Positions 32,204 to 41,065 of a stretch of 45,441 nt of DNA are shown piece after piece. Both the position numbers and the translations under genes were made by a program. Location of the stretch: assembly GCA_016186045.1 (NCBI GenBank), contig JACPMJ010000023.1, positions 1 to 45,441 of the forward strand, in the 5' to 3' direction. The stretch comes from Candidatus Uhrbacteria bacterium. Its GTDB lineage: Bacteria > Patescibacteriota > Patescibacteriia > JACQRZ01. Below the pieces are notes generated by a model, which worked only from the letters and a program-made list of their open reading frames with translations, ran no database searches and had not been told where the DNA came from. Within the stretch, counting starts at the first letter, position 1; every line of letters begins with the position of its first letter.

Positions 32204-33755
32204 TATCCATAGTTTGCTTGGGGCGATACTGCAAGCTCTCCGCAAGATGCGCGCGCGTCATATCCTTGCTTCCGGAAAGATCCGCAATCGTGCGTGCGAC
32301 TTTTATCACGCGATAATACGAACGCGCAGACAGTCGGAATTGTTCTGCGGCAGTACGCATACACATAATACACTGCGCATCCAAAGCGCAGTGCGTTTCG
32401 CTTTGCGCACCGGACATATCCGCATTGCATATGAGCGCCGTACCGGAAAACCGATCGGATTGCATGGCGCGTGCCTGTTCCACGCGCGCGCGAATAGCCG
32501 CGGATGTTTCGGAAGCATTCGTATCTTGAAACGACGCTCCACCCACGCGAGGCACTTCGCAATGCATGTCAATGCGATCAAGCAAGGGCCCTGAAATTCT
32601 TTTTTGATACTTCAAAATCTGCGGAATTGAACAGGTGCACTGGCGCGCACCGTCCCCATAATTCCCGCAGGGACAGGGATTCTGCGTGGCCACAAACATA
32701 AATTTTGCCGGAAACCGCACCGTACCCGCGGACCTGCTCACCACCACATACCCGTCTTCCAACGGCTGACGCAAGGATTCCAACACTGACCGCGGAAACT
32801 CCGGAAGCTCGTCCAGAAAAAGAACGCCGCGATGCGCCAAACTCACCTCTCCGGGACGGGGAATGCTTCCACCGCCAATGAGCGCCACTACGGACGACGT
32901 ATGGTGCGGACTCCTGAATGAGCGCATGCGCACCAGCGGCTGGTCATGAGATACAAGTCCGGCAATGCTGTGGATCTGAGTCACCTCCAATGACTCCTCC
33001 TCGGTCAGCGGTGGCAAGATGGAGGGAAGCGCACGGGAGAGCAATGTTTTTCCTGATCCTGGCGGACCCCAAAAAAGAATATTATGCCCGCCTGCCGCTG
33101 CGATTTCAAGCGCACGTTTTGCATGCGCCTGCCCCTTGATCTGGTTCATATCAACATCAAACTGTTGGACGGCTTCTCTTTGTAAAAACATGCCTTCTGA
33201 CATGCTGGCGGAAATAGGTTCCTCTCCCTGCACATGCCGAACAACCTGTACAAGCGCCTCCACGGGATACAGCGCCATACCCGCGATCAATGATGCCTCT
33301 TTAAAATTTTCCTTGGGGATAAACACATGCTCAAATCCCTTTTGGCGTGCCATGCGGACGAGTGAAAGAATTCCGGGTACAGACCGCACAGTCCCGTCTA
33401 AAGACAATTCGCCGATAAAAATGCTTCTGGAGATATCGCATGCGAAGTGCCGAGTGGCGGCTCCATCAGAAGATCTGTCTTCCGCGAGCAATACACTCAA
33501 AGCAATGGGAAGATCATACACCGGCCCTTCTTTTCTGATGTCTGCCGGCGCAAGATTTACCGTGACACGGCCGCGCGGAAACATATATCCACTATTTTTT
33601 ATTGCCGCACGCACGCGCTCCCGCGACTCCTGCACTGCCGCGTCCGGTAATCCAACAATGACAAATGAAAACATACCGGTGCCTGCATCGCACTCCACTT
33701 CAATAGGCTCGCACTCCAAACCAACGATTGCTCCGGAAAAAACTTTTGATGTCAT
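32196..33755 (-). CDS. comM: ComM/YifB-family Mg-chelatase-like AAA+ ATPase
   Basis: A 519-residue hexameric helicase-type ATPase; ComM promotes branch migration during natural transformation. Domains in order: an N-terminal Lon-protease-like fold (GLPDAAVQESRERVRAAIKNSG), an AAA+ core with Walker A GPPGSGKTLL (about 227-236), Walker B LFLDELPEF, sensor ATQNPCPCGNYGD with the ComM Cys cluster CPCGN...CTCS, and a C-terminal Mg-chelatase domain (RSYYRVIKVARTIADL). The start overlaps the lspA stop (ATGA type), giving the operon dksA-lspA-comM. Patescibacteria often keep competence genes while lacking nucleotide synthesis. Confidence 0.95.
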   Translation of the reverse strand: MTSKVFSGAIVGLECEPIEVECDAGTGMFSFVIVGLPDAAVQESRERVRAAIKNSGYMFPRGRVTVNLAPADIRKEGPVYDLPIALSVLLAEDRSSDGAATRHFACDISRSIFIGELSLDGTVRSVPGILSLVRMARQKGFEHVFIPKENFKEASLIAGMALYPVEALVQVVRHVQGEEPISASMSEGMFLQREAVQQFDVDMNQIKGQAHAKRALEIAAAGGHNILFWGPPGSGKTLLSRALPSILPPLTEEESLEVTQIHSIAGLVSHDQPLVRMRSFRSPHHTSSVVALIGGGSIPRPGEVSLAHRGVLFLDELPEFPRSVLESLRQPLEDGYVVVSRSAGTVRFPAKFMFVATQNPCPCGNYGDGARQCTCSIPQILKYQKRISGPLLDRIDMHCEVPRVGGASFQDTNASETSAAIRARVEQARAMQSDRFSGTALICNADMSGAQSETHCALDAQCIMCMRTAAEQFRLSARSYYRVIKVARTIADLSGSKDMTRAHLAESLQYRPKQTMDII

Positions 33756-34171
33756 ACGGAATGTTTCTTGAAAAAATCAAAAAAAAGAAATGCGACCCCT
33801 CCGATGATGCTTATGTCTGCAAGATTCAACACGCTTACGCCGGGAATATGTATCCAGTCGACGATTCCGCCATACATCACGCGGTCCGTGAGATTACTGC
33901 CAATGCCAAGAAGGATAAAAAGAAGCGCGAGTGAAACCATACTTCTTTTTTTTGGCATTATGAGCCATATGAGGCATGCCAAAAAAAGAATGCCTGCTAA
34001 TGCAAGTGCCATCACAGATGGAATGCGGATAAAAGAAAAAACAGCGTCATTCAAAAAAACTCCATTCTGCCCGACAAAACGAAATGCGATTATTTTCGTT
34101 ATCCGATCTAAAAGAGCAACAAAAAAAAGCAAGGCGATGAAAAAACCGTGCTTCCCCTCATCATACGGCAT
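33752..34171 (-). CDS. lspA: Signal peptidase II (lipoprotein)
   Basis: A 139-residue membrane aspartic protease with four membrane helices, removing signal peptides from lipoproteins after Lgt. Catalytic motifs: GSNLTDRVMYGGIVDWI (first Asp, with NxxDR) and VLNLADISI (second Asp, NxAD). It is shorter than the E. coli enzyme (164), mainly in the loop after helix 1. The Shine-Dalgarno is AGGAG, eight bases before ATG. It lies nine bases after dksA. Confidence 0.92.
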   Translation of the reverse strand: MPYDEGKHGFFIALLFFVALLDRITKIIAFRFVGQNGVFLNDAVFSFIRIPSVMALALAGILFLACLIWLIMPKKRSMVSLALLFILLGIGSNLTDRVMYGGIVDWIHIPGVSVLNLADISIIGGVAFLFFDFFKKHSV

Positions 34172-34180
34172 ATGTTACTC

Positions 34181-34543
34181 CTATCCTGCTTCTGCGCAGT
34201 CCATGCAAAAACGCGACATGGGCCGAATACGCAGACGTTTCTCGTCTATTGGATTGCTACATCGTCCGCAAATTCCGTATGCGTTCTCCTCTATGCGCTG
34301 GAGTGCGATCTTCACCTCCTGCAAATCTGTTTCAAATGTCTGGCTCAAGCCTAATGACGCGCCATATTCTTCCACCTCGGACGCATTATCTTCTTCCTTG
34401 TCTCCATATTCCTGCCAGGCGGCCGCATATTTGCCATCTCCACCGGTTGCTCTTTTGCCAATGCGTGCAAGCTTTTCTTCAAGTTGCTGTTTTTCTGTAA
34501 GGAGCTTCTCTTTCATTTCAGAAAGAAATTGCTCACTGAACAT
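34181..34543 (-). CDS. DksA/TraR-family zinc-finger protein
   Basis: A 120-residue protein with an N-terminal coiled coil (about 1-45, MKEKLLTEKQQLEEKLARIG) and the C4 zinc finger CGRCSNPI...CMDC at about 92-116. It has the family segment RIEENAYGICGRCSNPIDEKRL. Family members enter the RNA polymerase secondary channel. The usual DxxDxA tip is not clear here: the region reads EEDNASEVEEYG, so the response to ppGpp is uncertain. ATG 34543 is chosen from homology; no Shine-Dalgarno is seen. The nearest good promoter is about 380 bases upstream. Confidence 0.88.
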   Translation of the reverse strand: MFSEQFLSEMKEKLLTEKQQLEEKLARIGKRATGGDGKYAAAWQEYGDKEEDNASEVEEYGASLGLSQTFETDLQEVKIALQRIEENAYGICGRCSNPIDEKRLRIRPMSRFCMDCAEAG

Positions 34544-34921
34544 AGATATGTTTTTTATGGATAAAAGTTGCGAATATACGAAAAGAGGGCGCATACCAGC
34601 GCCACTCCTCTCCCCATGAAGAGGAAATTTTTGTTTTTTTCGCTGTATGCGCCCATGTGCCGGTGGGTACTTATACATCCATATTGGAATAACGGATGCA
34701 AAAAATGATTCCCATCAGCGTAAGCGCTTTTACTGACTAAAAGCTCGTCCTCCCTACTACTCAGTGGCAGTAATGTATATCCAATAAAGGGTATATGTCT
34801 GCCAATATATATTTTTTTGAGACGGTCAGATCGCCTCCTTATAAAGGAGAAGTAAGGAAGAAGAAAGTGGTCCCATGCTTTGTCGCAAGGCTCACTTTTC
34901 TGTGTTAAAAGAACATTCTCA
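34544..34921 (-). other. Long untranslated leader of the dksA-lspA-comM operon
   Basis: From the consensus promoter at 34928-34956 to the dksA ATG there are about 380 bases with no convincing gene. A frame of 133 codons crosses it, but it lacks a start signal and its sequence looks random. Small hairpins are possible (for example AAAAGCGC around 34728). I recognise no riboswitch class. Confidence 0.5.
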
Positions 34922-34927
34922 TAATTA

Positions 34928-34956
34928 ATTATAGCATTTTTTTGACACCCGGTCAA
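34928..34956 (-). promoter_or_regulatory. Near-consensus sigma-70 promoter upstream of dksA
   Basis: -35 TTGACC (34951-34956), 17 bases, -10 TATAAT (34928-34933) on the minus strand. Confidence 0.75.
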
Positions 34957-35191
34957 AGAAGGAGGGGTTGAACACTATTTTTGTTCAATTTATCAAATAA
35001 AACAACGAAAAAAATGACGCTTTCCAAGCATTATTTAAAATAAAAACTGCTATTTATCCACAGGATGCCTCTTTGTCAAGTCACATTTATCTGAAAATAT
35101 CCCCAGTTTAAAATTCAAAAAATCTGCTTCCTTTTTTTGTTCAGACATGTTAAAGTAATATATGCTTTACAATCAATAAAACATTATAATT
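34957..35191. other. Intergenic region before htpX
   Basis: 235 AT-rich bases between divergent units. It contains one perfect DnaA box (TTATCCACA, 35054-35062) and, near htpX, a possible promoter TTGTTC-N16-TATATG at about 35137-35164. I see no gene here. Confidence 0.5.
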
Positions 35192-36022
35192 ATGAGAACA
35201 ATAATCTATCTTGGTCTTCTCACCGGTCTCTGTATCTTTATTGGATACACAATAGGTGGAAAAAATGGCGCATTTATTGCCTTTTTTATCTCAATTCTTC
35301 TTAATTTCTTCAGCTATTGGTTCTCTGCGCCCATTGTACTGAAAATGTATGGCGCCAAAGAACTTGCGCAAGACACATTTCCTGATATATATAGAATAGT
35401 TGGGGGATTATGTCTGAAAAATTCCATGCCTATGCCACGGATATTTCTTATAGACATGCCCGCACCAAACGCCTTTGCCACTGGCAGAGACGAAAACCAT
35501 GCGGTTGTAGGCATTTCGCCGAGCATTATGCAGCTACTAAATGAAGAAGAGCTTACCGGAGTACTTGCACATGAACTTTCACACATCAAAAACAAAGACA
35601 TGCTTATCAGCAGTATGGCGGCAACACTTGCCGGCGCTATCTCTCTTGTAAGCCGCATGATGTACTTTGGTGGCGGGCGAGATGAAGAGGGCGGATCAAA
35701 TATGGCAAGTTTTATCATATTTCTTATTCTCACGCCTCTTATCGCGCTTCTCATCCAGCTCGCCATCTCTCGGACACGTGAATTTGAAGCAGACAAAAGC
35801 GGCTCGCAACTTGTGGGTCATGGCCACGGTCTCGCCTCTGCATTGCAAAAATTAGAATCATGTGCAAAAGGACATCCCGCGAACGGCACCTCCGCACAAC
35901 AAGCATCATCGCATCTCTTTATTGTAAATCCATTTCAACCATCTTTTATTGCAAATCTTTTCTCCACGCATCCGCCCATGGAACAGCGAATACAGCGGCT
36001 CATACGTGGAATGTCTGTTTAA
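35192..36022 (+). CDS. htpX: M48-family zinc metalloprotease HtpX
   Basis: A 276-residue membrane protease for quality control of damaged membrane proteins. Two N-terminal membrane helices (about 4-50) are followed by the conserved PNAFATGRD segment, the zinc motif HELSHIKNKD (HExxH, about 131-140), two further hydrophobic segments, and the third ligand Glu in FEADKSG. The C-terminal FSTHPPMEQRI is typical of HtpX. Start: ATG at 35192, without a clear Shine-Dalgarno. The next gene starts four bases after the stop. Confidence 0.95.
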   Translation: MRTIIYLGLLTGLCIFIGYTIGGKNGAFIAFFISILLNFFSYWFSAPIVLKMYGAKELAQDTFPDIYRIVGGLCLKNSMPMPRIFLIDMPAPNAFATGRDENHAVVGISPSIMQLLNEEELTGVLAHELSHIKNKDMLISSMAATLAGAISLVSRMMYFGGGRDEEGGSNMASFIIFLILTPLIALLIQLAISRTREFEADKSGSQLVGHGHGLASALQKLESCAKGHPANGTSAQQASSHLFIVNPFQPSFIANLFSTHPPMEQRIQRLIRGMSV

Positions 36023-36025
36023 TCT

Positions 36026-37630
36026 ATGCGATGGGAAACAGAACAAAGAAAACCTATTCCTGAATCAGAAGAAATTTCTTATCTTAAACATGTCAGAAAA
36101 AAAGAAATTGAAAATCTCAAAAAAGAAGTAGATGCTCGTTTCTTTTCTTCTCTTGATCAGTACGGCGCCGCATTGGATGCCGAAGATAAGGAATTTCTCA
36201 AAAAAAGACTCACGCAAGAAGAAGATGAACAAAAAGACAAAAAACATGAATTCGGATCTGAACTGGGTAAATGCATCATAAAACGGATGATTATCATTGG
36301 AAGAGGTCAGCGCGAAAAGCCTCTTTTACAAAGAGAGTTGGCAGACATCAAAGCGAATTTGCTCACCGGATTTAAAAAAAGAGGAGAACAATTTTTTAAA
36401 AAACATAATCTCCCATTAGCGGAAAAGAATGCTTTGATCCAACAGCGAGGACCGCTTCCCAACGAAGTTGAAAAAATATTGTCCGGATTTATAGGAGAAC
36501 TCGTAACAATAAACGCATTAAGCGACCTTGCGGAATCAGATGCCATTCACCAGCAGATGCTTTTTTTTCCGAACAAAAAAGATGAGCCTGCAGGCGTAGA
36601 CATATGGCTGAAAACAAACCATCCGGACAAAGAACGGCTCTTCGCAATACAGGTAAAAACAATGGACGTGCCAAATCCGATCATTATGTTCATGCGAGAT
36701 GAAAAAGATGAAGAAACACTCTGTATCCAGCTCGGAATTACCGGAAATTTCCCCGTGCATCTTAGTACAATTGCTGACAAAAATATACGAAATATCGTGG
36801 AAGCATGCAGAAAATTACGCAACCTCAAAACAATCGCGTATGCGGATGATAACAGGGTCGTACCAATGATGATTATTCTTCCCAATCTTCCCGCCACTCG
36901 CAATCAAATGCTTCGCGACAAATGGTATGATGAATCAACGGGACTCCCATATCAGCAGGGAAGAAACCTGTCGCAAAAAATCCAAGACATCATAGAACAA
37001 GAAATGCAGCCGCCAGTTCAACGCACATCCTTAAGGCCCACTGAGCTCTTTCACGAAGAAGCCCACATCCAAAAAATCCGCGAATCGTTTGATGTCATGA
37101 ACGAAAAAGAGCTTCTCCTGCGAGCAGAGCATTCATACTATTTTTTGCAATCAGTCATACACTTCCTTTCTGAACTGGATGACAAACATACTGCAACAAA
37201 GATTGCAAAACTCAATTCTGAAATGAACACGCTTTCCAATGACATTCAAGCTGTGCGTTCTGCAAAAAACCAAGGAGCGTCATCGTTTGATCATATATTT
37301 AAAAGAATTACATCCATACAAGATATTGCGCAAAGAGATTTTAACAAACAGCTCAAAAATAATTTTGGATCAGACGCGCACTGGATGGAATCGTACGAAT
37401 TAACATGGAATGTTATCGATCACATGTTGGAAAAAAACAAAAAAAACAAGGAAAGTTTGGACTATGCTTTTTTCAGTGATCCCAACTTGAAAGATCCTAT
37501 GGTAAAAAAGCAGGAGCTTATGCATGAGATAGGAAAACAGTGCCTCCGGCATATAATACACAAAGAACCGTATATTCTTCAGGATGTCATAGATCAGGCA
37601 ATATTTTCAATGATAGAGACTCTGTCATAG
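36026..37630 (+). CDS. PD-(D/E)XK-like protein following htpX, 534 residues
   Basis: A large soluble protein, mostly helical and charged. Residues about 155-215 contain an order of elements that fits a PD-(D/E)XK nuclease fold: GFIGELVTINALSDL (helix with Glu), PAGVDIWLKT (Asp), and FAIQVKTMD (QxK). The motif appears intact, so nuclease activity is possible, but this fold is also found in inactive proteins. The N-terminal 110 residues and the C-terminal 200 residues are unassigned helices. It is very likely co-transcribed with htpX. Confidence 0.7.
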   Translation: MRWETEQRKPIPESEEISYLKHVRKKEIENLKKEVDARFFSSLDQYGAALDAEDKEFLKKRLTQEEDEQKDKKHEFGSELGKCIIKRMIIIGRGQREKPLLQRELADIKANLLTGFKKRGEQFFKKHNLPLAEKNALIQQRGPLPNEVEKILSGFIGELVTINALSDLAESDAIHQQMLFFPNKKDEPAGVDIWLKTNHPDKERLFAIQVKTMDVPNPIIMFMRDEKDEETLCIQLGITGNFPVHLSTIADKNIRNIVEACRKLRNLKTIAYADDNRVVPMMIILPNLPATRNQMLRDKWYDESTGLPYQQGRNLSQKIQDIIEQEMQPPVQRTSLRPTELFHEEAHIQKIRESFDVMNEKELLLRAEHSYYFLQSVIHFLSELDDKHTATKIAKLNSEMNTLSNDIQAVRSAKNQGASSFDHIFKRITSIQDIAQRDFNKQLKNNFGSDAHWMESYELTWNVIDHMLEKNKKNKESLDYAFFSDPNLKDPMVKKQELMHEIGKQCLRHIIHKEPYILQDVIDQAIFSMIETLS

Positions 37631-37641
37631 GCGAAAGGGGC

Positions 37642-37670
37642 TTGACAATATCCAGCACTCATGGTACAAC
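37642..37670 (+). promoter_or_regulatory. Sigma-70-like promoter of the 78-residue gene
   Basis: -35 TTGACA (37642-37647), 17 bases, -10 TACAAC (37665-37670), then AAAGGAGGG before the ATG at 37694. Confidence 0.65.
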
Positions 37671-37693
37671 AACCAACATACAAAGGAGGGTAT

Positions 37694-37930
37694 ATGAAAA
37701 AGGTATTTTCAGGAAAAGACCGAGTCGTGTGGGGAAACGGGGAAGGATCCATATTTCCTGCCATCCCATGCGAGAAAGCGCAAGAGCTGGCATCGCGCGT
37801 AGAATCCGATAACGCAAGTCTTGGCGATACGGTCATGCTCTGCTTCCACCTCAAAGATGTCGACACAACGCATGCGCCTGCATGTCCCGTTACCGACACC
37901 TCTTTGCGTGAAAAACTGAACATCTCATAA
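37694..37930 (+). CDS. Hypothetical protein, 78 residues
   Basis: Small orphan with its own promoter, strong Shine-Dalgarno (AAAGGAGGGTAT-ATG) and terminator. It begins MKKVFSGKDRVVWGNGEG and ends TSLREKLNIS. Two cysteines (LCFHL and ACPV) lie in the C-terminal half. A longer frame from 37661 starts inside the promoter and is rejected. No family recognised. Confidence 0.7.
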   Translation: MKKVFSGKDRVVWGNGEGSIFPAIPCEKAQELASRVESDNASLGDTVMLCFHLKDVDTTHAPACPVTDTSLREKLNIS

Positions 37931-37953
37931 ATCCTTTTCTGTACCATACCAAT

Positions 37954-37987
37954 AATCCGGAAGTAAAAATCTGCTCCCGGATTTTTT
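37954..37987 (+). terminator. Terminator of the 78-residue gene
   Basis: Stem AATCCGG/CCGGATT with a 16-base loop, then seven Ts. Confidence 0.75.
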
Positions 37988-37993
37988 TATATC

Positions 37994-38027
37994 AAAAAAA
38001 CCGCCCCTGAAAAAAGAGCGGTTTTTT
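37994..38027 (-). terminator. Terminator of pnp
   Basis: Stem AAACCGC/GCGGTTT on the minus strand with a T-rich loop and T run, just past the pnp stop and facing the previous terminator. Confidence 0.75.
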
Positions 38028-38035
38028 ATGTATCC

Positions 38036-40177
38036 TTATTTCCCATCGCTTCCGCCAGCCCGTTTCATGGAAAGATTGATACGATTCTGATCATCAATAC
38101 CGATCACCTTCACGGTGACGGTCTGTCCTATTTTTACCACGTCAGAAACCTTATCTACACGATGTGGCGCGAGTTCTGAAATATGTACCAAGCCCTCTTG
38201 ACGCGGTCCTACCTCCACAAACGCGCCAAAATCCAACACACGTGTTACTTTTCCTTCAAATACCTCGCCCGCCTTTACCTCGCGAGTCACACGCTTGATC
38301 ATCTCAAGCGCCTTTGCAAAACCATCTTCGTTTGCGGATGTGACAAACACCGTCCCGTCTTGCTCTATGTCTATATCCACACCGGTTGCGTCAATAATCT
38401 CATTGATCATCTTACCGCCAGGACCGATCAGGTCGCGGATCTTATCCGGATTGATGTGGAGCGTCACAATGCGCGGCGCGTACTTGGAAAGTTCCGCGCG
38501 AGGTGCCGCAATGGCGGCGGCCATCACATCAAGAATCTTCATGCGTGCGGATTTTGCCTGCACAAGCGTCTCTTCCACTATCTGCATGGTGAGACCGTCT
38601 GTTTTCGTATCAAGCTGAATTGCGGTAATGCCATTTCGCGTTCCCGCAATTTTGAAATCCATACCTCCATCTCCATCCTCAAGATCCTGCAGATCAGTGA
38701 GTACCTTATAACGACCACTTCCATCTGATGCAAGTCCCATGGCGATACCGGCAACAGGCTCCTTGATGGGAACACCGGCATCCATGAGAGCAAGCGTTGA
38801 TCCGCAGGTTGATCCCATGGAGCTTGAGCCATTTGATCCAAGCACTTCGGATACCACACGAATGGTGTAGGGAAATTCCTCTTTTGAAGGAAGTACCGGC
38901 AAAAGCGCTTTTTCCGCCAATGCGCCATGGCCAATTTCTCTGCGGCCCGGGCCACGCAATGGCTTGACTTCGCCCACTGAATAGGGAGGAAAATTATAAT
39001 GGTGCATGTATCGCTTTTTGCCGACTTCTTCCATGCCGTCCAAAATTTGCTCATCGCCCGGCGCACCTAGTGTCACAATGGAAAGCACTTGGGTTTCGCC
39101 GCGCTGGAATAATCCGGATCCGTGCGTGCGCGGCAATAAGCCAACGCCTGCGCTCAACGTGCGAATCTCATCCATGGCGCGGCCATCAACACGCTTTCCT
39201 TTATCCAACAAGGCGCGTGTGACTTCTCCTTCCGCAACTTCCTGCACAATGGCAAGCGCTTTTTTTCTTTTTTCTTTTCCGACTTGTTCCGTTTTAAGAT
39301 ATTCTTCCAATTCTCCGACGAGCTTCCCGACAGCTTCTTTTCTGCTTGATTTCGTCACATGTGCGCCGGTCACCAAATACTGCGGAATTTTTTCTTTGAG
39401 CCATGCGTGCGTCTTGTCTATGATATCCTGGCTCAATTTTTCTTCTTCTGTTTCTTCTTCCTTTTTCGCCATGATCTGCGCAACAGTCTTTTTTGGCAAA
39501 CCAATCTCTTTTTGAATGTCTGAAAAAAATACACAAAGCTTCCCAAGATGCTTCAGTGCAAACTGCACAGAATCCCGCACCACGTCTTCCGCCACCTGCT
39601 GAGCTCCCGCCTCAATCATGAGGATTTTTTCTCCGGTTCCAGCAATAAAAATATCAATGTCGCTTTTTGATCGCGCCTCATAAGATGGGTTAATGACCCA
39701 CTCTCCATTGATCTGTCCGATACGAATACTCGCGAGCGGACCATCCCATGGAATAGATGATGTCATAAGCGCAACCGCGGCTGCCGCAAATGCCGGAATA
39801 TCAGGATCATTTTCTTGGTCAACGGAAAGAATGGTTGTGATGACCTGTACGTCATTCCGAATAGTATCGTCAAATAACGGTCTGATGGACCTGTCGATGA
39901 GTCTGCCGGTGAGAACCGCCTCGTCAGTCGCCCGTCCCTCGCGTTTGATGAAACGTGAGCTCTTGATTTTTCCTGCCGCATACAGACGCTCTTCATAATC
40001 AACCATCAAAGGAAAATAATCTCCGCCTTCTCGCGGCTGTTTTCCCATGACAACAGTGCCGAGCACCACGGTCTCACCATACTGGCAAAGAACCGCGCTA
40101 TCTGCCTGCTGTGCCATGCGCCCTGTTTCAATAGTAAGTTTCTTTCCTCCTATCTCTGTCTCAAATTTTTTGATCAT
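38036..40177 (-). CDS. pnp: Polyribonucleotide nucleotidyltransferase (PNPase)
   Basis: A 713-residue 3'-5' phosphorolytic exoribonuclease. Two RNase PH cores are visible: the first with GDYFPLMVDYEERLYAAGK and GRLIDRSIRPLF, the second (catalytic) with RTHGSGLFQRGETQ, HHYNFPPYSVGE and GRREIGHGALAEKAL. C-terminal KH (DLIGPGGKMINEII) and S1 (KVTRVLDFGAFVEV, GLVHISE) RNA-binding domains follow. I chose ATG 40177 (MIKKFETEIGG) with AAAGGA upstream. The frame stays open to 40417, but that part lies in the leader hairpin and is not homologous. Confidence 0.96.
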   Translation of the reverse strand: MIKKFETEIGGKKLTIETGRMAQQADSAVLCQYGETVVLGTVVMGKQPREGGDYFPLMVDYEERLYAAGKIKSSRFIKREGRATDEAVLTGRLIDRSIRPLFDDTIRNDVQVITTILSVDQENDPDIPAFAAAAVALMTSSIPWDGPLASIRIGQINGEWVINPSYEARSKSDIDIFIAGTGEKILMIEAGAQQVAEDVVRDSVQFALKHLGKLCVFFSDIQKEIGLPKKTVAQIMAKKEEETEEEKLSQDIIDKTHAWLKEKIPQYLVTGAHVTKSSRKEAVGKLVGELEEYLKTEQVGKEKRKKALAIVQEVAEGEVTRALLDKGKRVDGRAMDEIRTLSAGVGLLPRTHGSGLFQRGETQVLSIVTLGAPGDEQILDGMEEVGKKRYMHHYNFPPYSVGEVKPLRGPGRREIGHGALAEKALLPVLPSKEEFPYTIRVVSEVLGSNGSSSMGSTCGSTLALMDAGVPIKEPVAGIAMGLASDGSGRYKVLTDLQDLEDGDGGMDFKIAGTRNGITAIQLDTKTDGLTMQIVEETLVQAKSARMKILDVMAAAIAAPRAELSKYAPRIVTLHINPDKIRDLIGPGGKMINEIIDATGVDIDIEQDGTVFVTSANEDGFAKALEMIKRVTREVKAGEVFEGKVTRVLDFGAFVEVGPRQEGLVHISELAPHRVDKVSDVVKIGQTVTVKVIGIDDQNRINLSMKRAGGSDGK

Positions 40178-40211
40178 ACTGATCAATCCTTTCAGTGACT
40201 GATCCTCATAT

Positions 40212-40375
40212 AAGACCTTTTGCGTAATAATTTTCCGTAGCGAAATTGCAGATTTTCGAGCGAAAACAACGAAGCGTGAGGAGGTGAATAGAAACCTATT
40301 CATTGACGAGCGATGAGTTGTTTGCAGTCGAAAATCTGTGATTGCAGTAGGAAAAATTATTATGGAAGAGGTCTT
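40212..40375 (-). promoter_or_regulatory. Long imperfect hairpin in the pnp leader
   Basis: Two arms of about 80 bases (40212-40291 and 40296-40375) fold back on each other around a four-base loop, from AAGACCT/AGGTCTT through TAATAATTTT/AAAATTATTA and AGATTTTCGA/TCGAAAATCT to CTATTC/GAATAG. It ends 35 bases before the pnp ATG. In E. coli, a long stem in the pnp leader is cut by RNase III and then degraded by PNPase for autoregulation; this could be an analogue. Confidence 0.8.
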
Positions 40376-40446
40376 TAGATCCCTATCAAAATAAGAATCT
40401 ATACATCTGAAGACCAATCTTATGAATAAACAATTATTATCTCATA

Positions 40447-41046
40447 TTATGGATGTACCGCTCCTTTGAGCGGCATGCCATCAATATTCCTGCGTTGCGG
40501 ACGAAATCCTCGATTTCGTGAAGAGGAAATATTCTTCGGCCTTCTGCTTCTCAAAAGATATGTCTCGATTTCTTTTTCCAGATCCACAAAATCGTCCGCC
40601 TGTTCAACAAGCTTCGAGGATGATGTTTTTCCAAAGGCGATTACTTCCACCTGGCATCCCTTATTCTCTTTCAAGTACAGCATCAGCGGAATAAAATCAC
40701 CATCACCGGTTACCAAAATAATCACGTCAAGTTTATCCGCGGATTTCACGGCATCAATTGCCAAACCCACGTCCCAATCACCTTTTTTTGCTCCTGTGGC
40801 AAATATCTGCAACTCTTTCATCTTCACCTCAAATCCTTGGCTTGAAAGCGCCTCAAAAAATCCCTGCTCTTCAGAGCTGTTTGATTTCACTACATACGCA
40901 ACCGCGCGTATAAGCTTTCGTCCGGCAACTGCGGTTTTGAGCACTTCTTTAAAATTTACATTCGCGTCATAGAGGTTCTTTGCCGAGTGGTACATATTCC
41001 CTACATCAACAAAAACGCCCACGCGTTGTTCTTTATGCTTTATCAT
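40447..41046 (-). CDS. NYN domain (LabA/DUF88-like) protein, 199 residues
   Basis: A PIN-like ribonuclease fold protein. Conserved acidic residues: GVFVDVGNMYHS (first Asp), KKGDWDVGLAIDAV (two Asp), and LVTGDGDFIPL (two Asp). A basic, Arg-rich tail (RSRRPKNISSSRNRGFRPQRRN) probably binds RNA. It lies between rpsO and pnp on one strand, so a role in RNA processing is plausible. ATG 41046 is chosen because the frame upstream overlaps rpsO. Confidence 0.85.
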   Translation of the reverse strand: MIKHKEQRVGVFVDVGNMYHSAKNLYDANVNFKEVLKTAVAGRKLIRAVAYVVKSNSSEEQGFFEALSSQGFEVKMKELQIFATGAKKGDWDVGLAIDAVKSADKLDVIILVTGDGDFIPLMLYLKENKGCQVEVIAFGKTSSSKLVEQADDFVDLEKEIETYLLRSRRPKNISSSRNRGFRPQRRNIDGMPLKGAVHP

Positions 41047-41065
41047 ACAATAATAATTACAAGCA

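Noticed and set aside
33019-34619. Plus-strand frames of 250 and 283 codons opposite comM, lspA and dksA
   Set aside because: The minus-strand genes are unmistakable family members; the antisense frames show no motif and no start signal.
34555-34956. 133-codon minus-strand frame before dksA
   Set aside because: It begins in the promoter region, has no Shine-Dalgarno and a random-looking composition; treated as leader.
35054-35062. Perfect DnaA box as evidence of a replication origin
   Set aside because: A single box, with no dnaA, dnaN or box cluster nearby; chance is likely in AT-rich DNA.
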